From assembly GCF_030063335.1 (NCBI RefSeq), contig NZ_JASISW010000012.1, positions 1 through 64,000 on the forward strand: a DNA stretch of 64,000 nucleotides. Direction: 5' to 3'. Both the position numbers and the translations under genes were made by a program. Shown one piece after another: positions 15,824 to 26,010 of this stretch (within the stretch, counting starts at the first letter, position 1; every line of letters begins with the position of its first letter). Under the pieces are notes generated by a model. That model was not told the DNA's origin. It made no database searches and worked only from the letters and a program-made list of their open reading frames with translations. The stretch is from Rhodococcus sp. G-MC3 (GTDB lineage Bacteria > Actinomycetota > Actinomycetes > Mycobacteriales > Mycobacteriaceae).

Positions 15824-16564
15824 ATGCCACCGCGTAGACGTTCCACTGCCACGGGATCGCTGACGCCCGAGAATCTCGAGACACTCGCCTCGGCGCTCTC
15901 GGAAGGGAGGCGTGCGACTGTCTATCTGATAGAGCCGACACCGAGCTTGGGTTTGCCCGAGGGCACCTCGGCCAAGGTGGTATCCGTCGACGGCACTACG
16001 GTCACCATCAGGCCCAAAGGCGTCAACGACGAGCTCCCGTTCGAGGCCGAAGAATTGCGCATCACGCGTAATCCTCCGGGCGGGGCAGGGAAGCCGGCCT
16101 CGAAACCGGCGTCCAAGCCGGCAGCCCCGGAGGTCGCCGAATGGACGGAGCCGGTGCCTGCGACCAAGGCGCCTGTAATCCCCAAGGCGCCTGCTGCTCC
16201 CAAGGCACCTGCTCCTACGGCACCTGCTCCCAAGGCTGTGCCCGTTCCGAAGTCCGCTACCGCGCCGACTGCTCGCAAGGGTAAGAAGGGGCCGGAAAGT
16301 GTCAGCGTCACCATCCACGCCGGCTCCGACAACGATTGGTCCGTCACGGTCACTCACGGCGCTCGGCGGCCGGGCAAGGCCCAGTCCGTTTCGCCGGAAT
16401 CGGTCTCGCGCGCCGTTCGAGAACTCGGCGACGACACCGCCCGCGACGCCGTCGAAGCAGTTATCTCCCACGCACGAGAAGAAGCAGCCTCCAGAGTGGA
16501 GGAGTTGAGCCGTCAACTCGAAGAAGCAAGGTCGATGCTGGCTGCCCTGGAATCGGACAGTTAG
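15824..16564 (+). CDS. Conserved actinobacterial protein of unknown function (possibly DUF6319 type)
   Basis: 246 residues. ATG at 15824 starts MPPRRRSTATGSLTPENLET. Residues 1-80 form a compact conserved domain (VYLIEPTPSLGLPEGTSAK, VTIRPKGVNDELPFEAEELR). Then comes a Lys/Pro/Ala-rich repetitive linker (about 85-145, PKAPAAPKAPAP repeats). The C-terminal domain (about 150-246) has WSVTVTHGARR and ends in a coiled coil (REEAASRVEELSRQLEEA). No signal peptide or membrane segment is seen. I have only a weak recollection of the domain name, so the function is open. Confidence 0.65.
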   Translation: MPPRRRSTATGSLTPENLETLASALSEGRRATVYLIEPTPSLGLPEGTSAKVVSVDGTTVTIRPKGVNDELPFEAEELRITRNPPGGAGKPASKPASKPAAPEVAEWTEPVPATKAPVIPKAPAAPKAPAPTAPAPKAVPVPKSATAPTARKGKKGPESVSVTIHAGSDNDWSVTVTHGARRPGKAQSVSPESVSRAVRELGDDTARDAVEAVISHAREEAASRVEELSRQLEEARSMLAALESDS

Positions 16565-16653
16565 TCCATTGGTAAGAAGCAGTTAGTCCAGCTACTCGTC
16601 TAGTGGTGCAAGTTGTTGCTAGGGTTCTGCGGACACCGCTGGAGAGGGAATAC

Positions 16654-17310
16654 ATGTTGAAGAAGTTTATGCTCGTCGCCGTTGTGGCAGCTGCTGTTGC
16701 TGCGAGCTTCGGCGTCGGGACTGCATCCGCTGCAGCTCCGGCGGTACTGGGTGGTGGCTCCGGGATCATTGTGAACAATGCATCGGAGTGCACACTCACT
16801 ACAATCGGCAACGACGCCGCAGGCCGTCTCGTCGGCATCACTGCAGGTCACTGCGGTGGTGCGGGAGCAACGATCGTGCCGGAGGCAAACACGGACGCCG
16901 GCGTCGTGGGGACCATTGCGTTCTCCAACCCGGAATACGACTACGCAGTGATCGAGTTCGATCGCGGCAAGGTCATCCCGGTGAACCGCATCGGCAACGT
17001 CACCATCACTCAGGTCGGTCCGCCTGCAATGTTCCCGAACATCGTCTGCAAGGAAGGCCGCACCACCGGCAACACCTGCGGCATCGCGTACGGCGACGTT
17101 CTGCAATCGCAGGAAACGTGGTCGCAGCTGTGTGTCGCCGAGGGAGACTCAGGCAGCCCGGTGGTTGTCGGGACCACGCTCGTTGGGATGGTCAACGCAT
17201 ACCTCGGCATCGCATGCTTCGGCCCACAGGTCGGAACCAACATCGATGCGATCCTGCGCCAGATCAACGCGGGGAACGCTGTGGGAGCAGGGTTCAGCCC
17301 AATTCCCTGA
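16654..17310 (+). CDS. Secreted trypsin-like (S1) serine protease
   Basis: 218 residues with a Sec signal peptide (MLKKFMLVAVVAAAVAASF, cut near TASA-A). The mature chymotrypsin-fold domain has the triad His66 (TAGHC), Asp96 (YDYAVIEF) and Ser166 (EGDSGSPV), and cysteine pairs typical of exported actinobacterial S1 proteases. There is no evident pro-domain, unlike alpha-lytic protease relatives. ATG at 16654 follows GGAGAGGGAA. A strong terminator stands just downstream, so it is monocistronic. Confidence 0.88.
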   Translation: MLKKFMLVAVVAAAVAASFGVGTASAAAPAVLGGGSGIIVNNASECTLTTIGNDAAGRLVGITAGHCGGAGATIVPEANTDAGVVGTIAFSNPEYDYAVIEFDRGKVIPVNRIGNVTITQVGPPAMFPNIVCKEGRTTGNTCGIAYGDVLQSQETWSQLCVAEGDSGSPVVVGTTLVGMVNAYLGIACFGPQVGTNIDAILRQINAGNAVGAGFSPIP

Positions 17311-17329
17311 CTAGTTGCACAATGCTTCG

Positions 17330-17368
17330 AAGTGCCACCGTGTCAGTTCGTTTGACACGGTGGCACTT
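17330..17368 (+). terminator. Hairpin terminator after the S1 protease
   Basis: AAGTGCCACCGTGTCA and its exact reverse complement form a perfect 16-bp stem (17330-17345 / 17353-17368) with a 7-nt loop GTTCGTT. It lies 20 nt after the stop codon. The stem is strong, though the following T-tract is very short. Confidence 0.88.
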
Positions 17369-17525
17369 TCGTGTGTTGGCACGAATCAACGCAGAACCTT
17401 ATCTTGTCGAACGAAACCTCATGTGTAACGGCCGCCACAAAGAATTGCGCGGCCTAGTGCATCCTTCCTAGGCTTCACGGCACTGCGCGCGGTGTGTCGG
17501 GCGTGGTGCATAGGGGGGAACACAC

Positions 17526-19733
17526 ATGACATTGCTGGCGATGACTCCTGTCCAAGAGATGGAGAAGCCGTACGCGAAACGTTGGGCGGCGCTGGGGGTG
17601 CTGTGTCTGAGCCTGTTGGTCGTGGTCATGGCCAATACGTCGCTGCTGGTCGCGGCGCCGTCGATGACGCTGGATCTGAACCTGTCGAGCAGCGACCTTC
17701 AATGGGTCATCGACGGATACACCGTGCCGTACGCAGCTTTGATGTTGCTGTTCGGCGTTATCGGAGACCGTTGTTCGCGACGGGGTGCACTACTTCTCGG
17801 GCTGCTGGTCTTCACCGCCGGATCGATCGCGGGCGCACTGACCGACGCGACCAGCGGCGTGATTCTGGCACGCATCGTGATGGGGGTGGCCGCAGCGATC
17901 GTCATGCCTGCCACGCTGTCGCTTCTGGTCGCCACGTTCCCGAAACGTGAACGCGCAACGGCCGTCACGATCTGGGCGGCAACATCTGGACTCGCCATCG
18001 CGATGGGTCCACTGCTTGCAGGCTGGCTGCTCGAAAGCTACTGGTGGGGTTCGAGTTTCCTGATCAACGTGCCTATCACGGTGTTCTCGATCGGCGCAGT
18101 GATCGTGCTGGTACCGCCGTCGCGCGCTGTTGATCCAGGGCGTATCGACTGGCTCGGCGGACTGCTCTCGGTACTGGCTGTTGCGACCATCATCTACGCG
18201 ATCATCGAAGGAATGCACTTCGGATGGAGCGTCGGTCCGACGTACTTCGGTGTGGTCGGAGTACTCAGCACACTAGCTTTCGTTGCCTGGGAACTGCGAC
18301 ACCCCAACCCGTTGCTCGACGTTCGTGCATTCACATCTCGAGTGTTGAGCGGTGCGATACTTGCCGTGCTCCTGTTCTTCCTCGTGACATTCGGCGGGAT
18401 TTACTATGTGGCGCAGTACCTTCAGTTCGTGCTCGACTTCGGACCCGTGTCCACCGGCGTGCACCTGCTGCCCCTCGCGGCAGCAGTGTTCGTCGGCTCC
18501 GGCATCACCATGTGGCTGACGCCGAGGGTCGGTATGAAGTACACCGTCACCGCAGGAATGGTGGTCGGGACGCTCGCGGTGGCGTCGATGCTCGGAATCG
18601 ATACGAGTGCAACGTATTCGGACTTCCTGCCGGTGCTGACTCTGCTCGGTCTTGGTATCGGACTGAGCGTTTCACCGTGCACCGACGCCATCATGGCCGA
18701 ATTTCCGGACAACAAGCTCGGCGTGGCCGGCGGTCTCAACGACACTGCACTCGAGCTCGGTGGTTCGCTCGGTATCGCCGTACTCGGTTCCTTTCTTGCG
18801 ACCAACTATCGCAGCGGCATCATCGACTACCTCGCGAACTTCCCTGGCAAGGGCCCCGACGGCCAACACACGGCTCAGGCGGTTCAGGCGATCGAGGCGT
18901 CGGGGGATTCCGTTGCCGGTGCAGTGATCGTCGCGGACATCCTGCGCGAGAATCCATTTCTCTCGGGGTATGCCGACAACCTTCAACTTCAGGCCGTCAG
19001 TGCTTTCGTGGGAGCGGTCGTACATACATCGTTGATCGCCACTGTGGCCTTCGCAGTCGGCGCCATCATCGTCGGCGTTCTGCTACCTGGGCCGATCCGG
19101 CGCCGGGCGGTCACTGTGCCTGCAGCATTCGACCCGGCAGCAGCGATGGAAGTTGCCGAACTCGAACACCTGCTGGAGCAGCCCTCGGCCGAGAAGCCGC
19201 TGGCGGCAAAGCCTCTCGCTGGCGTACTTGCTGTGATTGAGCCTGCGGTGAATGAGCCTGCTCGGGCCGCGGTCACGGTTTCTCCGTCTCGCGATGCTGT
19301 GGTGCTGAGGGTTCCGGTGGTGAGGAAGGTTGAGCCCGCCGAGCACGCGGCAGTATCCGGGCATCCCGTGGACGGAGATTCGCGACCGAGCATCTATCAG
19401 CTCGCAGCGAAGGTCTACGAACTGGAGGTTGCCGAGCGTGAGGAAGCGGCGCTGGAGGAAGGTGCAGTAAAAGCTCAGGGGCGGATGAACATTCATCAGC
19501 TCGCTCTTGTCGACATCGCGCGCAGGCGTCGGGAATCCGCGGAGGAACAGCTCGATTCGGCGCTCGATCTCGCCGAGCTTCCTGTGCTGCGGCGATCCTC
19601 GAGGCCGAAAGCCGTTTCGACACCGAAGGCTGGGACGAACCTGGTCAACTTCTATCAGTCCAGCGACTCGGCGCATCGTCGGTGTACCGAGTTCAAAGAG
19701 CGATCCAGCTCGGTGTGGGCGATGCCGCTGTAG
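17526..19733 (+). CDS. DHA2-family MFS drug exporter with long cytoplasmic C-terminal extension
   Basis: 735 residues, against about 480-530 for the EmrB/QacA family. Fourteen membrane segments fill about 20-520, with family motifs DLQWVIDGYT, GDRCSRRG and ARIVMGVAAAIVMPA; it should use the proton gradient to expel lipophilic compounds. Residues 520-735 are an extra hydrophilic, Glu/Ala/Arg-rich tail containing two related helices: RPSIYQLAAKVYELEVAERE (about 620) and RMNIHQLALVDIARRRRE (about 652), then NLVNFYQSS. The tail is unlike known pumps and may be a regulatory or interaction domain. ATG at 17526 follows AGGGGGGAA. An inverted-repeat terminator follows. Confidence 0.85.
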   Translation: MTLLAMTPVQEMEKPYAKRWAALGVLCLSLLVVVMANTSLLVAAPSMTLDLNLSSSDLQWVIDGYTVPYAALMLLFGVIGDRCSRRGALLLGLLVFTAGSIAGALTDATSGVILARIVMGVAAAIVMPATLSLLVATFPKRERATAVTIWAATSGLAIAMGPLLAGWLLESYWWGSSFLINVPITVFSIGAVIVLVPPSRAVDPGRIDWLGGLLSVLAVATIIYAIIEGMHFGWSVGPTYFGVVGVLSTLAFVAWELRHPNPLLDVRAFTSRVLSGAILAVLLFFLVTFGGIYYVAQYLQFVLDFGPVSTGVHLLPLAAAVFVGSGITMWLTPRVGMKYTVTAGMVVGTLAVASMLGIDTSATYSDFLPVLTLLGLGIGLSVSPCTDAIMAEFPDNKLGVAGGLNDTALELGGSLGIAVLGSFLATNYRSGIIDYLANFPGKGPDGQHTAQAVQAIEASGDSVAGAVIVADILRENPFLSGYADNLQLQAVSAFVGAVVHTSLIATVAFAVGAIIVGVLLPGPIRRRAVTVPAAFDPAAAMEVAELEHLLEQPSAEKPLAAKPLAGVLAVIEPAVNEPARAAVTVSPSRDAVVLRVPVVRKVEPAEHAAVSGHPVDGDSRPSIYQLAAKVYELEVAEREEAALEEGAVKAQGRMNIHQLALVDIARRRRESAEEQLDSALDLAELPVLRRSSRPKAVSTPKAGTNLVNFYQSSDSAHRRCTEFKERSSSVWAMPL

Positions 19734-19751
19734 CTTTCGCGGCCGTCCCTA

Positions 19752-19806
19752 CCGCATGAATGGACCATCGCAACGGTTAGACGGTTGCAGTGGTCCATTC
19801 ATGCGG
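19752..19806. terminator. Bidirectional inverted-repeat terminator between MFS gene and ilvD
   Basis: Arms of 23 bp, beginning CCGCATGAATGGACCA and ending TGGTCCATTCATGCGG, pair with two mismatches around a 9-nt loop (19775-19783). It lies between convergent stops at 19733 and 19826, so it can serve both genes. Confidence 0.85.
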
Positions 19807-19825
19807 AAAGTGGGGCAAGCGAAAT

Positions 19826-21547
19826 CTAGATCAGCACAGCACCTTCCGACGCCGAGCCGACCAGCTTCGCGTACTTGGCGAGCACCCCGCGGGTGTAACG
19901 GGGAGGCAGCGGCGCCCAGCCTTCCTTCCGTGCTTCGAGTTCGGCATCGTCGACGAGGAGGTCGAGCGTTCCGGTGCCGACGTCGAGCCGGATCTGGTCA
20001 CCGTCGCGAACGAAGGCGACCGGGCCGGCGTCGACGGCTTCCGGTGCCACGTGGCCGACGCAGAGGCCGGTGGTTCCGCCGGAGAACCGGCCGTCGGTGA
20101 GGAGCAGTACGTCCTTGCCGAGGCCTGCGCCCTTGATGGCTCCCGTGATGGCGAGCATTTCACGCATTCCCGGTCCGCCCTTGGGGCCTTCGTAACGGAT
20201 GACGACGACGTCCCCCGCGGAAATCGTGCCGTCTTCGAGTGCGTCCATCGCGGCGCGTTCACGTTCGAAAACTCTTGCGGTGCCCACGAATACGTCGGAG
20301 TCGAATCCGGCCGACTTCACGACGGCTCCGCCCGGCGCGAGTGATCCCTTGAGGATCGTGATGCCACCCGTCGGGTGGATCGGTTCGCTCATTGCGCGCA
20401 GAACCTTGCCGTCGGGATCCGGCGGTGCGATGTGAGCGAGGTTCTCGGCGACGGTCTTGCCGGTGACTGTCAGGCAATCGCCGTGCATGAGCCCGGCGTC
20501 GAGCAGCGCCTTCATGACCACGGGCACTCCGCCGATGGCGTCGACATCGGTCATGACGTGCTGGCCGAACGGCTTGACGTCGGCGAGGTGCGGGACCTTG
20601 GCGCCGATGCGGGTGAAGTCGTCGAGGGTCAGATCGACTTCGGCCTCGTGCGCGATGGCCAGTAGGTGCAATACGGCATTGGTTGATCCACCGAATGCCA
20701 TGACGACGGCGATAGCGTTCTCGAAGGCTTCCTTCGTCATGATGTCGCGGGCAGTGATGCCCTGCTTCAGCAGTTCGACGACGGCTTCTCCGCTGGCGTG
20801 GGCATAGCCGTCACGTCGCCGGTCGGGGGCGGGAGGAGAAGCGCTGCCGGGCAACGACATTCCGAGTGCTTCAGCAGCACTGGCCATCGTGTTGGCGGTG
20901 TACATGCCGCCGCAGGCACCTTCACCGGGACAGATGGCGCGCTCGATAGTGTCGACGTCGGCCTGCGACATCAGACCGCGGGAGCACGCTCCGACAGCCT
21001 CGAACGCGTCGATGATGGTGACCTGACGCTCGGTTCCGTCGGACAGTTTCGCAAAACCGGGCAACGTCGATCCGGCGTAGAGGAATACGCTCGCGAGATT
21101 CAGACGTGCTGCAGCCATGAGCATTCCGGGTAGCGACTTGTCGCAACCTGCGAGAAGCACGGAGCCGTCGAGTCGCTCGGCGCTCATGACGGTCTCGACG
21201 CTGTCGGCGATGACCTCGCGAGAGACCAGGGAGAAGTGCATTCCCTCGTGACCCATCGAGATGCCGTCGGACACCGAGATCGTGCCGAATTCCATCGGGA
21301 AGCCGCCTGCGGCACGCACACCTTCCTTGACAGCCTTGGCAAGCCGATCGAGGGACAGGTTGCACGGGGTGATCTCGTTCCACGACGATCCGACACCGAT
21401 CTGAGATTTCACCCAATCGTCGTCACCCATCCCGACCGCGCGCAGCATGCCGCGGGCCGCGGTCTTCTCCAAGCCATCGGTGACGTCACGGCTTCTTGGT
21501 TTGACATCGTGGGTCTTGACGTCTGGCGAATTGTCCTCGGTCGACAT
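19826..21547 (-). CDS. ilvD: Dihydroxy-acid dehydratase
   Basis: 573 residues of the IlvD/Edd family, which dehydrates dihydroxy-isovalerate and dihydroxy-methylvalerate in valine, leucine and isoleucine synthesis. Cluster-ligand cysteines are seen in TPCNLSL (Cys62), AGCDKSLPG (Cys135) and [12 protein letters not shown] (Cys212). The C-terminal barrel has TDGRFSGGT and GHVAPEA. ATG at 21547 gives the start [16 protein letters not shown]. It lies 50 bp downstream of an MFS gene on the same strand, but I see no functional link between them. Confidence 0.95.
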   Translation of the reverse strand: MSTEDNSPDVKTHDVKPRSRDVTDGLEKTAARGMLRAVGMGDDDWVKSQIGVGSSWNEITPCNLSLDRLAKAVKEGVRAAGGFPMEFGTISVSDGISMGHEGMHFSLVSREVIADSVETVMSAERLDGSVLLAGCDKSLPGMLMAAARLNLASVFLYAGSTLPGFAKLSDGTERQVTIIDAFEAVGACSRGLMSQADVDTIERAICPGEGACGGMYTANTMASAAEALGMSLPGSASPPAPDRRRDGYAHASGEAVVELLKQGITARDIMTKEAFENAIAVVMAFGGSTNAVLHLLAIAHEAEVDLTLDDFTRIGAKVPHLADVKPFGQHVMTDVDAIGGVPVVMKALLDAGLMHGDCLTVTGKTVAENLAHIAPPDPDGKVLRAMSEPIHPTGGITILKGSLAPGGAVVKSAGFDSDVFVGTARVFERERAAMDALEDGTISAGDVVVIRYEGPKGGPGMREMLAITGAIKGAGLGKDVLLLTDGRFSGGTTGLCVGHVAPEAVDAGPVAFVRDGDQIRLDVGTGTLDLLVDDAELEARKEGWAPLPPRYTRGVLAKYAKLVGSASEGAVLI

Positions 21548-21597
21548 GACACTCCTGAGCTCTACGTGGATATATGGGCTGTATCCGCCCCTCCAGA

Positions 21598-23091
21598 CTA
21601 AACCTGGGTCTGGGGACTCACTGCCGGGGACGTCATGTCGCAGTGTGGCTTGCAGTCGATCGACTCCGGCTCGGCCCGTTGTTCGCCTCGGATCATGAGG
21701 GCGCTGATCAACGAACCGGCAGCCAGCAGCGCTGCGCAGATGATCATCGCCGTGTGGAATCCGCCGGAGAACACGGTGGGGCTGTCGTAGTCGACTCCGG
21801 AGATCCCGGCAAGGCCTGGCAGGGCGGCGACCGCGAGCAGCTGGCTCGTCCTGGCCACCGCATTGTTGACGCCCGATGCAATGCCTGCGCGATCGGTGGA
21901 CACCGCACCCAGCACAGCGCCGGTCAGCGGCGCAACGAGAATCGTCAGGCCGATTCCGAAGACGACGACCGCCGGTAGTACGTGCAGCACGTACGTCGAA
22001 CCAGGGTGGATGCGCAGCATCAGCAGCAGTCCGACAGCGCCGATTGCAGGGCCGACCGTCATCGGGATTCGTGGTCCGATTCGCTGGGCGAGTCTTCCCA
22101 TTCGCGCCGACAGGAACAGCATCAGCACTGTGATGGGAAGCGTCGCGACCCCCGCCGCGATCGGGGAGTAGTTCAATGCCAACTGCAATTGCAGGATCAG
22201 CAGGAAGAACACTCCCCCCAACGCTGCGTACACGGCGAAGGTGACGAGATTGGCCGCCAGGAAAATTCGCGACGCGAAAAGCGACGGCGGCACCAGCGGG
22301 TTCGGAGAACGTACTTCCACGACGACGAAGGCCACTGCAGCGACAAGGCCGAATCCGACGGCGAGCCACGACGAATCGATGAATCCGAAAGTCAGCAACG
22401 CCAGGGCCGATGCGACCACCGCGACACCAGGAAGGTCCAGTTTTCCTGCCGCGTGTGGGTCTCGGCTTTCCGGGACATGTTTCGCGGCGACCCACACGAC
22501 GCCGATGGCCAGCGGAATGTTCAGCAGAAACACCGACCGCCACCCAGCCGTTTCGACGAGCCACCCGCCGAGGAACGGTCCGATCGCGGAGGCGACCCCG
22601 CCGAGGCCGGACCACAGACCGATTGCTGCGCCCCGGTCGTCGGGATGAATGGACGCCGAGATCAACGCGAGCGAGCCTGGTGTGAGCAGCGCAGCGCCCA
22701 CGCCCTGGACAAGCCGCGCCACCACGAGCACCTCGATGTTCGGCGCCAGTCCACACAGGATCGACGCGATCGCGAACCAGACGGTGCCGAGGACGAACAC
22801 CTTCCGGCGACCGAGCCGGTCACCCAGCGCGCCGCCCAACAGAATGAGCGACGCCAACGTGAGCGTGTAGCCACTGACGGTCCACTGCAGCCCTGAAACA
22901 CCTGATCCGAGGTCGCGCGAGATAGCAGGAAGTGCGATGTTGACGATCGTCCCGTCGAGCATCGCCAGCGACGACCCGAGCACGGTGGCAGCGACGATCC
23001 AGCGTCCCCGCGGGGATTTCAGCGGGACAGTGCCGCTGCCGCTCGAACTACTGCCGCTCGAACTACTGCCGTTCGAACTACTGCCGTTCAC
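21598..23091 (-). CDS. DHA2-family MFS drug exporter
   Basis: 497 residues with 14 membrane helices and the EmrB/QacA motifs [24 protein letters not shown] and [20 protein letters not shown]. The N-terminus is a Ser/Gly tract ([10 protein letters not shown] blocks) encoded by 15-bp tandem repeats; its length could vary without frame change. GTG at 23091 starts 6 nt after the stop of the upstream lipoprotein gene, so the two are co-transcribed. Confidence 0.9.
   Translation of the reverse strand: MNGSSSNGSSSSGSSSSGSGTVPLKSPRGRWIVAATVLGSSLAMLDGTIVNIALPAISRDLGSGVSGLQWTVSGYTLTLASLILLGGALGDRLGRRKVFVLGTVWFAIASILCGLAPNIEVLVVARLVQGVGAALLTPGSLALISASIHPDDRGAAIGLWSGLGGVASAIGPFLGGWLVETAGWRSVFLLNIPLAIGVVWVAAKHVPESRDPHAAGKLDLPGVAVVASALALLTFGFIDSSWLAVGFGLVAAVAFVVVEVRSPNPLVPPSLFASRIFLAANLVTFAVYAALGGVFFLLILQLQLALNYSPIAAGVATLPITVLMLFLSARMGRLAQRIGPRIPMTVGPAIGAVGLLLMLRIHPGSTYVLHVLPAVVVFGIGLTILVAPLTGAVLGAVSTDRAGIASGVNNAVARTSQLLAVAALPGLAGISGVDYDSPTVFSGGFHTAMIICAALLAAGSLISALMIRGEQRAEPESIDCKPHCDMTSPAVSPQTQV
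23036..23088 (-). repeat. 15-bp tandem repeat at the N-terminus of an MFS gene
   Basis: Three copies of CTGCCGCTCGAACTA, the third with one change, plus a partial fourth. It encodes repeated Gly-Ser-Ser-Ser-Ser/Asn blocks ahead of the first membrane helix. Confidence 0.88.
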
Positions 23092-23097
23092 GCCGGC

Positions 23098-23715
23098 CTA
23101 CAGATCTTCGACGCAGACGATGAAATTACGTTCGGTGTGGTAGTAGCCACTGGTCGCAGGATCGGCGCAATCGTTCGGGTCGGTGGTTCCGTCGAGGAAT
23201 TCGGTGACCTTGACGGTCTGACGTCCAACGGTGTCGCAGTCGGCTCGCTGGGGATTCTCACCGGACATCTCCATGCACCCGTCGACCACCCAGTCGATAT
23301 CGAGGCACAGTGCGCCCTGCTCGATGTCGGCGAACAGTTCGTAGTAGGTCTGGTCGGCATCGGCGATGCAGTCGAGGTTGGTCGGTGCCTTGGCGATCAC
23401 CTTGTAGTTCGACTCGGGACTGCCACAGGTCGAGTTGTCGATCGTCGCGTCCGTGGCGGTGCCACCGAGTTCGACGCATTCGCCGATCTCCACGTCGATG
23501 TCGACGTCGCCGTCGCCGTCCTGATTGGGCGGAGTCGACTTGGGCTTGGACGTCGAAGGGCTGGATGTCGAAGGGCTGGACGAGGTGATCACACCGTCGT
23601 CATCGGCGGGAATGGCGCGTGGGGTTACGTCCGAGCCACAGCTCACCAGCAGCAGGGCGGTACATACGGACACGGCGAGGGTGGCGCCGCGGAGCGTTCG
23701 ACGGAGGAGAGGCAT
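23098..23715 (-). CDS. Secreted lipoprotein, LppU-like
   Basis: 205 residues. ATG at 23715 is preferred, with AGGA upstream; an upstream GTG at 23745 is possible. A signal peptide ends in the lipobox LVSCGSD. A Ser/Thr/Pro/Lys linker follows, then a cysteine-rich domain (GECVELGG, STCGSPESNYKVI, CLDIDWVVDGC, FIVCVEDL) that resembles mycobacterial LppU-type lipoproteins. Six or more cysteines probably pair outside the cell. The function is unknown. It is the first gene of a unit with the MFS exporter. Confidence 0.7.
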   Translation of the reverse strand: MPLLRRTLRGATLAVSVCTALLLVSCGSDVTPRAIPADDDGVITSSSPSTSSPSTSKPKSTPPNQDGDGDVDIDVEIGECVELGGTATDATIDNSTCGSPESNYKVIAKAPTNLDCIADADQTYYELFADIEQGALCLDIDWVVDGCMEMSGENPQRADCDTVGRQTVKVTEFLDGTTDPNDCADPATSGYYHTERNFIVCVEDL

Positions 23716-23842
23716 CGATCGTCCTAGCTCTCGGGAAGGGCGCACGATTTGCGCCGAGGGTAAAAATATCCGACAAAGCGCCTATCGGGGTAGTCGAGGC
23801 GAATCGAACGCGGACAGGCCGCGATGGGGCACTATTGACCCC

Positions 23843-24922
23843 GTGGACCTACCTGTGGAATGGCCGCTGCAGCCGATGCTCGCCAAAGCTGCGAAGGCGG
23901 TGCCGGCGCAGCCTGCCGACGGTCCCGTGGAATGGTCGTACGAGCCGAAATGGGACGGTTTCCGTGCCATCGTCTTCCGCGACGGCGACGAGGTCGTCCT
24001 CGGCTCGCGCGGAGGCAAGAATCTCGCGCGGTACTTCCCCGAGTTGGTGGCCGCCGTCCGACGAGAGCTACCCGCCCGAATCGTCGTCGACGGTGAAATA
24101 GTCGTGCCGCGGGAAATCGAGGGTCGAACGCGTCTGGACTGGGACGCGTTGTCCGAACGCATCCATCCTGCCGATTCCCGAGTGCAGATGTTGGCGGAGA
24201 AGACGCCGTCGATGTTCGTCGGATTCGATCTGTTGGCGCTCGGGTCGACCGATCTGACCGGGGAACCGTTCGGGACACGTCGCGAGAAACTGCTCGAGGT
24301 CATGGGCGGGATGGCGGCCGGGATGGCGGGCGGGATGGCGGCGGCCGGGACGAGCTGCCACGTCACCAGCACGACCGATGACGCCGCCACCGCCCAGGAC
24401 TGGTTCGAACGTTTCGAAGGTGCGGGGCTCGACGGTGTCGTCGCGAAGAAACTCAGCAGCCCGTATCTGCCGAACAAGCGAGAGATGATCAAGGTCAAAC
24501 ACGCTCGTACCGCCGATTGCGCGTTGATCGGTTATCGAGTGCACAAGTCCGGCAACGGCATCGGCTCTCTGCTGCTCGGTCTGTACGACGGCGATCAACT
24601 CAGGATGATCGGTGGTGCCTCCGCGTTCACCGACAAACGCCGCGTGGAGATACTCGAAGAGCTGCAACCACTTCGGACGGGTGAGGAACCGAAGTCCGCG
24701 GAAGCGAACCGGTGGACGACGAACAAGGACCGCAGCTGGGTTCCGCTGCGCATCGAGCGCGTCATCGAGGTCGCGTACGACCAGATGGAAGGTGAACGGC
24801 TGCGGCACGCCGCCCGGTTCCTGCGGTGGCGTCCCGACCGAGACCCGACATCCTGCACCTACGAGCAGTTGGAAGTGCCCGTCAATTACGACGTGGCCGA
24901 CGTACTGGCAGGGGGCAGCTAG
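23843..24922 (+). CDS. ligC: ATP-dependent DNA ligase, LigC type
   Basis: About 359 residues, without polymerase or nuclease domains. The nucleotidyltransferase lysine is Lys36 in EPKWDGFRA, followed by GSRGGKNL, VDGEIVVP, FVGFDLLALG, GLDGVVAKKL and MIKVKHARTADC, and a C-terminal OB fold. GTG at 23843 gives the usual LigC start (VDLPVEWPLQPMLAK). Between motifs IIIa and IV it has a local 12-bp triplication (24307-24342) giving a Gly/Met/Ala tract. Its stop overlaps the primase-polymerase start (TAGTG), matching the mycobacterial LigC/PrimPolC pair implicated in base-excision repair. Confidence 0.92.
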   Translation: MDLPVEWPLQPMLAKAAKAVPAQPADGPVEWSYEPKWDGFRAIVFRDGDEVVLGSRGGKNLARYFPELVAAVRRELPARIVVDGEIVVPREIEGRTRLDWDALSERIHPADSRVQMLAEKTPSMFVGFDLLALGSTDLTGEPFGTRREKLLEVMGGMAAGMAGGMAAAGTSCHVTSTTDDAATAQDWFERFEGAGLDGVVAKKLSSPYLPNKREMIKVKHARTADCALIGYRVHKSGNGIGSLLLGLYDGDQLRMIGGASAFTDKRRVEILEELQPLRTGEEPKSAEANRWTTNKDRSWVPLRIERVIEVAYDQMEGERLRHAARFLRWRPDRDPTSCTYEQLEVPVNYDVADVLAGGS

Positions 24923-26010
24923 TGGCTGCGAAGACACCACCCGCGTTCGTCGAAGCAGGCGAGCGAGAGGTGCGGGTATCGAGTCCCGACCGCGTCATCT
25001 ACGAAGCCACCGAGCGCACTCCCGCCGTCACCAAGCTCGAGGTCTGCGAGTTCTACGCCGCCATCGGGGAACCCTTGCTGCGCGCCGTCGGCGAACGCCC
25101 CACCGCCATGGAACGCTGGCCGGACGGCTACCGGGACGGTATGCGTCTTGCGGTCGGGCCGCAGGACAAAGAGGGTGACGGCTTCTACCAGAAGCGGCTC
25201 CCCAAGGGCGCTCCCGAGTGGATCGAAACGGTGAAGATCGCCTTCCCGAGTCGCCGCACCGCGGAGGAGCTGTGTCCGAGCGAATCTGCAGCGCTGGTGT
25301 GGGCCGCCCAGATGGGCACCCTGACGTTCCATCCCTGGCCGGTTCGTCGTCCGGACGTCGACCATCCCGACGAGCTCCGACTCGATCTCGACCCGCAGCC
25401 GGGCACCACGTTCGCCGACGCCCAGCGCGTCGCCGACGTGACCCGCGAGCTGCTGGAGGAATTGGGTCTGCGCGGATACCCCAAGACGAGCGGCAACAGG
25501 GGAATCCACATCTACGTTCGGATTCGGCCTGACTACAGCTTCGAACAGGTGCGGCATGCGGCAATCGGTCTCGGACGCGAGTTGGAGCGCCGCGACGACG
25601 GGGTGACCACGAAATGGTGGAAGGAGGAACGCGGAGAACGCATCTTCCTCGACTACAACCAGAACAATCGGGACCGAACCATAGCGAGTGCGTGGAGCCT
25701 GCGCGCACGGCCGGGTGCGCCGGTGAGTACCCCGATGACGTGGGCGCAGCTCGCGGACGTCACCGATCCCCGCGACTACAACCTGATCACGGTGCCCGAC
25801 CTACTGAAGGATGGGGATCCCTGGGAGGACATGGACGCCCAGGCCTATCCGCTCGAACCCCTCCTCGATCTGTGGGAGTCGCTGCCGGGGGGAGAGCTCA
25901 ACTTTCCGCCCGATTACCCCAAGATGCCCGGTGAGCCACCGCGTGTTCAGCCGTCGAAAAAGGTGGCCGAGCACTGGGACGACGAGGGGAAGCGCGTCCC
26001 GCACACGTGA
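24922..26010 (+). CDS. Primase-polymerase of the LigD-POL family (PrimPolC)
   Basis: 362 residues of archaeo-eukaryotic primase fold. Metal-binding Asp residues are in LDLDPQPG (about 154-156), the third acidic residue is in FLDYNQNN (about 243), and the TSGNRGIHIY signature is present. GTG at 24922 shares one base with the ligC stop, giving tight coupling. Stand-alone versions fill short gaps with ribonucleotides or deoxyribonucleotides for LigC. The stop codon TGA (26008-26010) lies inside the left arm of the intergenic palindrome. Confidence 0.92.
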   Translation: MAAKTPPAFVEAGEREVRVSSPDRVIYEATERTPAVTKLEVCEFYAAIGEPLLRAVGERPTAMERWPDGYRDGMRLAVGPQDKEGDGFYQKRLPKGAPEWIETVKIAFPSRRTAEELCPSESAALVWAAQMGTLTFHPWPVRRPDVDHPDELRLDLDPQPGTTFADAQRVADVTRELLEELGLRGYPKTSGNRGIHIYVRIRPDYSFEQVRHAAIGLGRELERRDDGVTTKWWKEERGERIFLDYNQNNRDRTIASAWSLRARPGAPVSTPMTWAQLADVTDPRDYNLITVPDLLKDGDPWEDMDAQAYPLEPLLDLWESLPGGELNFPPDYPKMPGEPPRVQPSKKVAEHWDDEGKRVPHT

